DNA of 20,937 bases from JAJPHT01 sp035526585 (lineage in GTDB: Archaea; Thermoplasmatota; SW-10-69-26; JACQPN01; JAJPHT01), in assembly GCA_035526585.1 (NCBI GenBank), contig DATLCC010000038.1:1-20937 (forward strand). Direction: 5' to 3'. The notes under the pieces were generated by a model. The model made no database searches. It saw only the letters and a list, made by a program, of their open reading frames with translations, and was not told where the DNA came from. Both the position numbers and the translations under genes were made by a program. Each line of letters starts with the position of its first letter. Position 1 is the stretch's first letter. Of this stretch, positions 7,559 through 14,633 are shown piece after piece.

Positions 7559-8521
7559 ATGCGGCTTCCGACGCTGGGCCCGTTCGTCCTCACGATCCTC
7601 GTCATCGCTGCAGGTTGCATCGCCCCGGCGGGCGACACGGACGACGTCGCGGACCACGACCGCGTCTCGACGAGCGGTGGGACCATGACGGGCGAGGAAT
7701 CGCGCGTCGAGGACGCGACGCTCTGCACCGATGGCCTCAACCTCGGCGCGACGGACCAGCGCTTCTGCGCCACGCGCACGATCAAGGTCGACGGCACCCT
7801 CTCCGGCTTCTCCACGCTCGACGTGAGCCTCCAGACGTTCAATGGCGACGTCCTCGTGCACGACGCGCCCGAAGGCGCGTGGCACCTCGTCGCGACGCTC
7901 AAGGCGCGCGGCGGGAGCGCGGAGGCGGCCAAAGCGCAGCTCGATGCGATCGACCTCACGTGGTCGCACACGGACGCGCGCGGCCACTTCGTCGAAGCGA
8001 TCGCGCGCCACGAGGGCGATTCCAGCGACCTCGAGGCGGCCTTCGAGCTCCAGTTGCCCCGCTCGATCCTCCTCACGGTCGTCGCGGGCACGTCCAACGG
8101 CGACGTCACCCTCACCGACCTGCGCACGGCCGGGCTCGCGCTCGCGACCTCCAACGGCGACGTTGTCGCCCGCGCCGACGTGCAGCAGGTGTCGCTCACG
8201 ACCTCGAACGGCGACGTCGAAGCCGAGCTGCGCCCGACCGGCGACGCGCGCTGGACGCTCTCCACGTCGAACGGCAACGTCGGGCTCAAGGTGCCAGAAG
8301 GCCCGGAGACCGGCTACAGCTTCGAGGGCACGACGTCCAACGGCGAGGTCACATACACGTTGAAGGACGGCGAGAAGGGGCCGTGCCCGCAAGGCTCGGA
8401 ATACTACACGCCCCCCTGCAACCACCGCACGTTCGAGACGCGCGGCTTCAAGGCGCGCGAGACGCAGGTGTACGCGACGCTCACGACCTCCAACGGCGAG
8501 GTCTCGGCGGCGCCGAAGTAA
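7559..8521 (+). CDS. Lipoprotein with DUF4097-like TSNGD repeats
   Basis: This 320-residue protein starts at ATG 7559. The signal peptide ends in the lipobox IAAGC (Cys20), so it is probably anchored outside the membrane by lipid. The rest resembles the DUF4097 putative adhesin family, a beta-solenoid built on repeated T-S-N-G-[DEN]-V motifs. I count seven: FNGDVLV, TSNGDVTL, TSNGDVVA, TSNGDVEA, TSNGNVGL, TSNGEVTY and TSNGEVSA. They lie between residues about 94 and 318. The last two are separated by a cysteine-containing loop (KGPCPQGSEYYTPPCNH) that may be disulfide-closed. A further Cys pair lies near residues 58-70. Such proteins are thought to sit at the cell surface, and the ligand is unknown. 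The gene has its own TATA-like box, and the CoA-synthesis fusion gene follows after 29 bases. Confidence 0.8.
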   Translation: MRLPTLGPFVLTILVIAAGCIAPAGDTDDVADHDRVSTSGGTMTGEESRVEDATLCTDGLNLGATDQRFCATRTIKVDGTLSGFSTLDVSLQTFNGDVLVHDAPEGAWHLVATLKARGGSAEAAKAQLDAIDLTWSHTDARGHFVEAIARHEGDSSDLEAAFELQLPRSILLTVVAGTSNGDVTLTDLRTAGLALATSNGDVVARADVQQVSLTTSNGDVEAELRPTGDARWTLSTSNGNVGLKVPEGPETGYSFEGTTSNGEVTYTLKDGEKGPCPQGSEYYTPPCNHRTFETRGFKARETQVYATLTTSNGEVSAAPK

Positions 8522-8550
8522 GAAGGGTTTTCTCTCCCACGCGGGCTCGC

Positions 8551-9543
8551 ATGGGCATGCGTGTCTGCATGGGCGGAACCTTCGACGTGCTCCACCGCGG
8601 GCACCGCGCGCTCCTCGACGCGGCGTTCGCCGCGGGAGACGAAGGCGTCTCGATCGGCGTCACCACGGACGCGTTCGCGAACGCGCGCCGCGAGCGCCGC
8701 GTCCGGCCCTGGGAGGAACGCGTCCGGGATCTCCGGCAGTTCCTCCAGGCGCGAGGCTACGCAGCACGAGGCGAGATCCTTGCCATCGGACACCCCTACG
8801 GGTTCGCGCTCGAGGCGCGCTTCGACGCGATCGCCGCGACCGAGGAGACCGTCGCCACCGCGCACCGGATCAACGAAGAGCGCGCGAGCCTACACCTCCC
8901 GCCGCTCACGATCGTGCTCGCGCCGTACATCCTCGCCGACGATGCGCGCCCCATCAAGAGCACGCGCATCCGCAACGGCGAGGTGGACGAGGAAGGGCGC
9001 CTGCGTCGCCCGGCGCGCATCGCCGTCGGCTCCGACAACCCCGTGAAGCTCGAAGCCGTGAAGATGGCCGCGATGCGCCTCTTTGGCGAGGCGGACGTGC
9101 GCGGCTTCTCCGTCGACCCCGGCGTCCCCGCACAACCCTTCGAGGACGCCACGTGGGAAGGCGCGCGCAGGCGGGCGCGCCTTGCGCTCGCGCGCTGGCC
9201 CGAGGCCGACTTCGGCGTCGGCATCGAGGCCGGCCTCTTCGAGGTGGAAGCGGCGGGCGGCGTGATGGACGTGCAGGCGTGCGCCGTCGTGGACGTCGCG
9301 GGTCGCTTGACCTACGGACAGGGCCCCGGCTTCTCCTATCCGCCTGATGTCGTGGAGAAGCTGCGCGCGGGAAGGACGGTGGGCGAGGTCCTCTCGGATA
9401 TCAGCGGCGTCGAGGAGATCGGAAAAAGGGAAGGCGCGGTGGGCTGGCTCTCGCGCGGCCACGTGACGCGCACCCAGCTCACGGAGCCCGCGGTGCTGAT
9501 GGCGTTCCTTCCGCGTCTGCGCAGCGAGATGTACGGGCTGTGA
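8551..9543 (+). CDS. coaD: Phosphopantetheine adenylyltransferase fused to inosine/xanthosine triphosphatase
   Basis: This is a two-domain protein of 330 residues. Residues 1 to about 150 are an archaeal-type phosphopantetheine adenylyltransferase (COG1019 type), which transfers AMP from ATP to 4'-phosphopantetheine in CoA synthesis. The nucleotidyltransferase motif GGTFDVLHRGH is near residue 8 and the KSTRIRNGE motif near 136. Residues about 156-330 are a DUF84/YjjX-type NTPase that removes non-canonical ITP and XTP. It shows AVGSDNPVKLEAVKMA, ATWEGARRRARLAL, DFGVGIEAGLF and EGAVGWLSRGHVTR. Both active-site sets look intact. I recall similar fusions in Thermoplasma-type archaea. Starts at ATG 8551 and ATG 8557 are both possible. 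A T-rich GGGTTTTC about 23 bases upstream could be the TATA element. The symbol covers the first domain only. Confidence 0.85.
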   Translation: MGMRVCMGGTFDVLHRGHRALLDAAFAAGDEGVSIGVTTDAFANARRERRVRPWEERVRDLRQFLQARGYAARGEILAIGHPYGFALEARFDAIAATEETVATAHRINEERASLHLPPLTIVLAPYILADDARPIKSTRIRNGEVDEEGRLRRPARIAVGSDNPVKLEAVKMAAMRLFGEADVRGFSVDPGVPAQPFEDATWEGARRRARLALARWPEADFGVGIEAGLFEVEAAGGVMDVQACAVVDVAGRLTYGQGPGFSYPPDVVEKLRAGRTVGEVLSDISGVEEIGKREGAVGWLSRGHVTRTQLTEPAVLMAFLPRLRSEMYGL

Positions 9544-9795
9544 AAAGCGTCCAACGCGTTCTTCGCACGCCTCTCGCGTGGGATCGGTGTGATCTACGTA
9601 ACGCGTGACGTTCGTGTCACGCGCATCATGCAACCGGCGCGTGGGACAGGCGGTCCGAAGCGGCAGCGGGGGCCGCCTCCGCTTTTCCACAGACCGATTT
9701 TCTGAATACGCACTTCGGTCGAACATATCCGCATCGCCGCAGCTCCCCGCTGCGGAATCCCAACCCTTTTCCGCGCGGCGGGTGAACCTGGCCGC
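9544..9795 (+). promoter_or_regulatory. Intergenic region with several inverted repeats before the aminotransferase
   Basis: The 252 bases have no convincing gene but hold perfect inverted repeats. They are CGCGTGAC-N6-GTCACGCG (9602-9623), AAGCGG-N15-CCGCTT (9658-9684, followed by TT), GACCGA-N17-TCGGTC (9692-9720) and CCGCAGC-TCCCC-GCTGCGG (9737-9755). The second may terminate the upstream gene. ACATATCC at 9723-9730 is a possible TATA box, which would give a leader of about 44 bases containing the last hairpin. CCCTTTTCC at 9765-9773 is an alternative box for a leaderless start at 9796. Confidence 0.45.
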
Positions 9796-11130
9796 ATGAA
9801 GCCCGACATCCGCACCCCGATCCCCGGCCCCCTCGCCCAAAAGATCGTGGAGCGCGACGGTCGCTCGCTCATCACGACGACGAAGACGAGCCCGATCGCG
9901 GCGCGCGAGGCGCACGGCGTCTGGGTGACGGACGTCGACGGCAACACGCTCCTCGACTTCACGGCCGGGATCGGCGTCGTGAACGTGGGGCACTCGCATC
10001 CGAAGCTCGTGAAGGCGATGCAGGACCAGGTGGCGAAGCTCGTCCACTTCGCGGGCACGGACTTCTACTACGAGTCGCAGGTCGAGTACGCGGAGCGCCT
10101 CACGAGCGTGACACCGGGCCGCTTCGCGAAGAAGGTCTTCTATTCCAACAGCGGGACCGAGTCGAACGAGGCCGCGATCAAGATCGCGAAGGCGCATGGC
10201 GGCCGCCAGCATCTGCTGGCGTTCCTCGGCGCGTTCCACGGGCGCACCATGGGCTCGCTCGGGATGACCGCGTCCAAGGTCACGCACAAGCGCTCGTTCT
10301 TCCCGTGGATGGGCGGCGTCACGCACGCGTTCTACCCGAATCCGTACCGCAACATTTGGGGCATCGACGGCTACGAGAGGCCGGACGAGCTCGTGGACAA
10401 GGCGCTCGACCACATCGAGACGACGCTCTTTGGCACGATCCTCCCTGCGGAGGAAGTGGCCGCCATCTTCGTCGAGCCCGTCCAGGGAGAAGGCGGCTAC
10501 GTCGTGCCGCCAAAGAGCTTCTTCCCGAAGCTTCGCAAGCTCGCCGACAAGCACGGCATCCTCGTCGTCGCGGACGAGGTGCAGACCGGCTTCGGGCGCA
10601 CGGGCAAGATGTTCGCCTCGGAGCACTTCGGGCTGGAACCTGATATCATGAGCCTCGCGAAGGCCATCGCGAACGGTATCCCGATGGGCGCGGTCGTCGC
10701 GCGGGCGGACCTGGACTTCCGCGAGAGCGGCCGGCACTCCAACACGTACGGCGGCAACGTGCTCGCGACGACGGCGGCGATCGCGACGCTCGACATCCTG
10801 CAGTCGGAGCGCCTGGTCGAGAACGCGGCGACGGTGGGCGCGCACATGAGGAAGCGCCTCGAGGCGTTGAAGGACAAGCACGCCTGCATCGGCGACGTGC
10901 GCGGCCTCGGCCTCATGCTCGCGACCGAGTTCGTGAAGGATCGCCGCACGAAGGAGCCCGACACGAAGCTGCACAACCGCGTCGTCGAAGAGGCCGCGAA
11001 GCGCGGGCTCATCCTCCTTCCCTGCGGCAAGAACAGCGTGCGCTACATCCCGCCTCTGAGCATCACCGCCGCGGAGGTCGACGCAGGCATCGACGTGCTG
11101 GATGCGTCCATCACGGCCGCGACGGGCTGA
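9796..11130 (+). CDS. Class III PLP-dependent aminotransferase (GABA/ornithine type)
   Basis: This 444-residue enzyme belongs to the class III (acetylornithine/ornithine/4-aminobutyrate) aminotransferases and has normal length. The PLP Schiff-base lysine is Lys289 in SLAKAIANG. The cofactor-binding aspartate is Asp260 in VVADEVQTGFGRTG. The glycine-rich phosphate loop is FYSNSGTESNEAAIKIA near residue 115. It starts at ATG 9796 with DIRTPIPGPLAQKIVERDG, typical of the archaeal subgroup that includes ornithine aminotransferases and broad-substrate amino-acid racemases of Thermococcales. Aminotransferase and racemase activity cannot be separated by eye. No arginine, lysine or GABA pathway genes are adjacent, so the substrate is open. 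It is a soluble enzyme with its own regulatory region full of inverted repeats. Confidence 0.88.
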   Translation: MKPDIRTPIPGPLAQKIVERDGRSLITTTKTSPIAAREAHGVWVTDVDGNTLLDFTAGIGVVNVGHSHPKLVKAMQDQVAKLVHFAGTDFYYESQVEYAERLTSVTPGRFAKKVFYSNSGTESNEAAIKIAKAHGGRQHLLAFLGAFHGRTMGSLGMTASKVTHKRSFFPWMGGVTHAFYPNPYRNIWGIDGYERPDELVDKALDHIETTLFGTILPAEEVAAIFVEPVQGEGGYVVPPKSFFPKLRKLADKHGILVVADEVQTGFGRTGKMFASEHFGLEPDIMSLAKAIANGIPMGAVVARADLDFRESGRHSNTYGGNVLATTAAIATLDILQSERLVENAATVGAHMRKRLEALKDKHACIGDVRGLGLMLATEFVKDRRTKEPDTKLHNRVVEEAAKRGLILLPCGKNSVRYIPPLSITAAEVDAGIDVLDASITAATG

Positions 11131-11147
11131 GAGGGCGACCACAGAAC

Positions 11148-11157
11148 CGTTATAACC
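11148..11157 (+). promoter_or_regulatory. TATA box for the Kelch/FN3 surface protein gene
   Basis: CGTTATAACC has TTATAA at 11150-11155. A start of transcription about 27 bases later would fall near 11180. TTG 11183 would then be nearly leaderless, and ATG 11195 would have a leader of about 15 bases. Confidence 0.6.
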
Positions 11158-11194
11158 CGTCGCCGCCACTCGCCGCTTCGGGTTGGTTGCCGCC

Positions 11195-13918
11195 ATGTCC
11201 CGCGCACGGACCGTTGCCGTCACGCTGCTCGTCGTTCTCTCCGGCCTCCTGGCGCTCGTGCCTTCGGCGCCGGCGGCGTCCATCGAGACGCAGGGCGGCA
11301 AGCTTCCGAGCCCCATGGTCGGCGCATCCGGCGCGTTCGTGGACGGGCGCATGTACGTCTTCGGGGGCCGCTTCGCCGACGGAAGCTACTCGGAGGCCAT
11401 CAGCGCCGTTGATCCTGAGACGGGCGCGGTCTCCACCGTGACGCAGCTCCCCGTCCCCCTCAGCGGCGAGGCCACGGGCGGCCGGGGGCGCTACTCGGGC
11501 ACCGCCGCCGCTGTCGGCGGCAAGATCTACTACTTCGGCGGCTCGCAGCTCGTCGAGGCGGACATCAACGGCGACGGCAACCGCGAGCGCGTGCCGAAGT
11601 CTTCGCGCGACGTCATCGTCTTCGACCCCTCGACCGGCGAGGCGCGCATGACGCGCGACAAGCTGCCGCTGGGCGCGTGGGGCATGTCGAGCGCGGTCGC
11701 GAACAACAAGATCTACCTCTTCGGCGGCTTCACGTTCGACGCGACCGACCTCCCCAGCACCGGGCGCCACGACTGGATCCTCCGCTTCGACCCCGCCGCC
11801 TCGGAGCCTCTCACCTCGGCCGACGAAGGGAAGCGCTTCCACGAGCTGGAGAGCCCTCTCCCCTACGCGCTGCAGGATGCCGCGGCCGCCGTCATCGGGC
11901 GCCGCGTGCTCGTCATGGGCGGCCTGTCGGACCACGACAACGACACGAACCCGTGTCCGACGTACACGTTCTACAACTCCCAGAGCGGGCAGGCCGAGCT
12001 CAAGCAGACCACGGTGTGCCTCACGAAGCGGATGATCTCCTTCGATCCCGACGCGGAGCTCGCGGTCGGCATCGCGGGCGAGCTTCCCTACCGCGCGCAG
12101 TTCATCAGCGCCGCGACCGTCGGACAGAAGGCGTACATCCCCGGCGCGCTCCTCTCCGACTCGAGCTCCTCCACGAGCGTCGTCGAGGTGTCCTTCGACA
12201 GCCGCGGCGTGCCGCAGACGCGCGTGCTCACCCCCGCGCTGCCGCACGGCTCCTTCGGCCAGGCCGTCGCGACGGACGGCCATTCCATCTTCGTCGCGGG
12301 CGGCCGCACCGGCTCGGACCGCGAGCTCACCGACCAGGTGCTGCGCATCGATCCTGGCGCGACGCCGCCCTGGGCGCCGCGCAGCGCGACCGCGACCGAG
12401 ATCCCGGGCGGCGGCGTGCGTCTCTCGTGGGAGACGCCCAGCTACAACGGCGACGCGCCCATCAGCGCGTACCGCATCTACCGCGCGCAGGGCGGCGGCG
12501 CCGAGGCGCGCGTCGGCGAGACGGCGGGGCTCACGTTCGACGACACGACCGTGAAGCCCGGCACGGAGTACGCGTGGCGCATCGTCGCCGTGAACTCCGC
12601 CGGCGAGAGCGCGCTTGGCGCGCGCGTGACGCGCTCGAGCGGCATCTCGACGCCGGGCGCCGTCGCGACGTTCAGCGGCTTCGCCGGCAACGACCAGGTC
12701 CTCCTGCGCTGGCGCGCGCCGGCGGACACGGGCGGCTCGAACCTCACGGGGTTCCGCATCCTGCGGAACGATGCGCTCCTCACGTCGCTCCCGCCGGACG
12801 CGACGGAGTACACGGACACGACCGCGCAGAATGGCGAGACCTACGTGTACGCGATCCGCGCCTACAACACGAAGGGCGACGGCGCGCTCTCGCAGGCCGA
12901 GCGCGTGACGCCGGCGCCCGTCCCCGCGCCGCCCACCAACGTGGTCTCCGAAGCCGTCGCCGCGGGCGCGTCGAGCTCGGTCCGATTGTCCTGGTTCCCG
13001 TCCGACTCGGTGGACGGCTACGTCGTCTATCGCGCCGCGAGGTCCGGCTTCACGGGCTCGCCCATCGCGAACGTGAGCGGCAGCGTGACGAGCTTCGTCG
13101 ACGACGAGGTCCAGCGCGGCCAGACCTACTACTACACGGTCGTCGCCACGAACGACGCCGGCCGCAGCCCTCCGTCGGACGAGACGTCGGTGAGCCTCGT
13201 GCGGAAGCCCGGCGTGCCCACGCAGGTCCTCGCGTTCGGCCAGGAAGGCGAGATCCGCGTCTCGTGGGCGCCGCCCAGCGACACGGGCGACGCGCCCGAA
13301 GGGCTGTTGCGCTACTACGTGAGCCGCAGCGCGAGCGGCGGAAGCCCGAGCATCGTCAAGACGGATCTCGACGCGACGCTCTTCATCGACCGCTTCGTCT
13401 CGCCCGGCACGCAGTACACGTACCGCATCGTGACGCTCAACCCCATGGCGAGCGATCCCAGCGAGCCCGCGACGGCGAGCGCGCGCGCCATCGTGAACAA
13501 GCCGCCCGTGGCCGTGCTCGCCGCGAGCCCGCCCCTCGTCGACGCCGGCCAGCCGGTCGACATCGACGCGTCCAACAGCGCCGACGTCGATGGCCAGATC
13601 AAGACGTACCTCTTCGACTTCGGCGACGGGACCGACCCTGTCACGACGGACAAGGCGAGCGTCAGCCACCAGTACGCCGTGAACGGCACCTACAACGCGA
13701 CCGTCATCGTCACGGACAACCGCGGCGACACCGCGCTCGCGTTCGCGCAGGTCATCGTCGGCGAGGTCATCGGCGACGCACCCCCCGACTCGGGCATCAA
13801 CAGCCAGCAGCCCACGGCGCGGCCGGGGAGCGGGACCCCCGATGTGCCCGCGCCGGGCGGGGCGCTCGCGCTCGCGGCCCTCGCATCGCTCGCGCTCCTG
13901 CTGCGCCGGCGCCGCTGA
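11195..13918 (+). CDS. Surface protein with Kelch repeats, four FN3 domains, a PKD domain and C-terminal anchor
   Basis: From ATG 11195 this gives 907 residues; TTG 11183 would add four. Order: signal peptide (RTVAVTLLVVLSGLLALVPS); Kelch-type blades to about residue 385, with RMYVFGGRF, KIYYFGGS, KIYLFGGF, RVLVMGGL and SIFVAGGR; four fibronectin type III domains (about 388-770), each with a YxIYR/GFRILR/GYVVYR/YYVSR strand and TEYAWRIVAVN-type ending; a PKD domain (about 770-860, with FDFGDGTDP and HQYAVNGTYNATVIVTD). The tail is DVPAPGG, a hydrophobic helix and RRRR. This is like a sorting or anchoring signal but with PGG in place of PGF. FN3 and PKD modules act as spacers and Kelch propellers bind ligands, so an adhesive or scaffold role outside the cell is likely. 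A C-rich Kelch insert (NPCPTYTFYN... VCLTK) may carry a disulfide. Confidence 0.85.
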   Translation: MSRARTVAVTLLVVLSGLLALVPSAPAASIETQGGKLPSPMVGASGAFVDGRMYVFGGRFADGSYSEAISAVDPETGAVSTVTQLPVPLSGEATGGRGRYSGTAAAVGGKIYYFGGSQLVEADINGDGNRERVPKSSRDVIVFDPSTGEARMTRDKLPLGAWGMSSAVANNKIYLFGGFTFDATDLPSTGRHDWILRFDPAASEPLTSADEGKRFHELESPLPYALQDAAAAVIGRRVLVMGGLSDHDNDTNPCPTYTFYNSQSGQAELKQTTVCLTKRMISFDPDAELAVGIAGELPYRAQFISAATVGQKAYIPGALLSDSSSSTSVVEVSFDSRGVPQTRVLTPALPHGSFGQAVATDGHSIFVAGGRTGSDRELTDQVLRIDPGATPPWAPRSATATEIPGGGVRLSWETPSYNGDAPISAYRIYRAQGGGAEARVGETAGLTFDDTTVKPGTEYAWRIVAVNSAGESALGARVTRSSGISTPGAVATFSGFAGNDQVLLRWRAPADTGGSNLTGFRILRNDALLTSLPPDATEYTDTTAQNGETYVYAIRAYNTKGDGALSQAERVTPAPVPAPPTNVVSEAVAAGASSSVRLSWFPSDSVDGYVVYRAARSGFTGSPIANVSGSVTSFVDDEVQRGQTYYYTVVATNDAGRSPPSDETSVSLVRKPGVPTQVLAFGQEGEIRVSWAPPSDTGDAPEGLLRYYVSRSASGGSPSIVKTDLDATLFIDRFVSPGTQYTYRIVTLNPMASDPSEPATASARAIVNKPPVAVLAASPPLVDAGQPVDIDASNSADVDGQIKTYLFDFGDGTDPVTTDKASVSHQYAVNGTYNATVIVTDNRGDTALAFAQVIVGEVIGDAPPDSGINSQQPTARPGSGTPDVPAPGGALALAALASLALLLRRRR

Positions 13919-14249
13919 GGGTGCCCCCCGCGGGGCGAGGGCTCGGACACGGGCTCGGGGAGCGCGAGCGCCAGGGCGCGCAGGGGTGAGGAAGCGGTCC
14001 CGCGCCCCCGCCCGCGCGCTCCCACGACCGCGTCCGCCCCAAGCCCGTCCGCGCCCAAGCCCAACGAGGCGGGGCTACGTCGCGGACCCGTCCTCGCCTT
14101 GGCCTTCGCCTCAGCCTTCGCCTTCGCCGTCGACTTCCCGGGTCGTTCACCCGAGTCACCGTCCAAAGGGAAGAGGGACTGCTTATGTCCCCGAGAACGA
14201 ACGCATGGCCCAAGAGCCGCGGGTGCCGCCGCGGACCGTGGTGTTGCCC
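13919..14249 (+). other. Gene-poor 331-base stretch with hairpin and low-complexity DNA
   Basis: GCCCC-CCGC-GGGGC at 13923-13936 lies right after the Kelch-gene stop and may terminate it. The middle is extremely GC-rich, with no ORF that resembles a protein. CCTTCGCC-type hexamer repeats run from about 14096 to 14132. CTTATG at 14182-14187 is a possible TATA box. Long ORFs crossing this stretch in other frames are Arg/Pro/Ala-rich and look like composition artefacts. Confidence 0.4.
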
Positions 14250-14522
14250 ATGCGAATCGTCCACCTCCTGACCGCTGCCGCCCTCCTCGCCGTCGCCCTC
14301 CCCGGCGTCGCCCTCGCGGGGAAAGACGACCCCCTCACGATCCCCCTCGACCTCAGCGCCGCCGGCGGCCCCACGCTCTGGCTGCGCTGCCAGGGCTCCG
14401 ACGTGGCCACGTGCGGCATGGTGTCGCTCTGGCAGCAGACCAACAAGGTCCCCGGCCTCCAGACCAGCGTGTTCGCCTACGGCGGCAAGCCCTGGGACCC
14501 CGACACGCGCCTGCTTCCCTGA
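14250..14522 (+). CDS. Small secreted protein, unidentified
   Basis: From ATG 14250 this gives 90 residues. An ideal signal peptide (MRIVHLLTAAALLAVALPGV) ends at ALA near residue 23. The mature part of about 67 residues has one cysteine pair (LRCQGSDVATCG), likely a disulfide, and ends in KPWDPDTRLLP. No anchor, lipobox or family motif is recognised. ATG 14205 in the same frame would add 15 residues before the signal peptide. A possible TATA element at 14182 predicts transcription from about 14210, which would favour 14250. The gene ends just before a strong terminator. It lies between two other exported proteins on the same strand, which suggests a cell-surface job, but each seems to have its own transcription unit. 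Confidence 0.6.
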   Translation: MRIVHLLTAAALLAVALPGVALAGKDDPLTIPLDLSAAGGPTLWLRCQGSDVATCGMVSLWQQTNKVPGLQTSVFAYGGKPWDPDTRLLP

Positions 14523-14542
14523 ACCGCTCAAGCATCCCCACC

Positions 14543-14567
14543 CCGCCGGGCCCTCGTGGCCCGGCGG
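14543..14567 (+). terminator. Strong hairpin terminator after the small secreted protein
   Basis: CCGCCGGGCC (14543-14552), loop CTCGT and GGCCCGGCGG (14558-14567) make a perfect 10-bp GC stem 20 bases after the stop. It is followed by the T-rich TCCTGCTTCTTC. Confidence 0.75.
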
Positions 14568-14633
14568 TCCTGCTTCTTCGCTCCAACGCCTTCACAAGAA
14601 GACTCAAGAGCCACTCGTGCGACCCCTTGCCCG

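Noticed and set aside
8890..11352. 820-codon open frame on the minus strand
   Set aside because: It runs antisense across the NTPase fusion and the aminotransferase, both of which show complete motifs.
11150..13669. 839-codon open frame on the minus strand
   Set aside because: It mirrors the Kelch/FN3 gene in GC-rich DNA, is Arg/Val/Asp/Ala-rich without domains, and the plus-strand protein has clear motifs.
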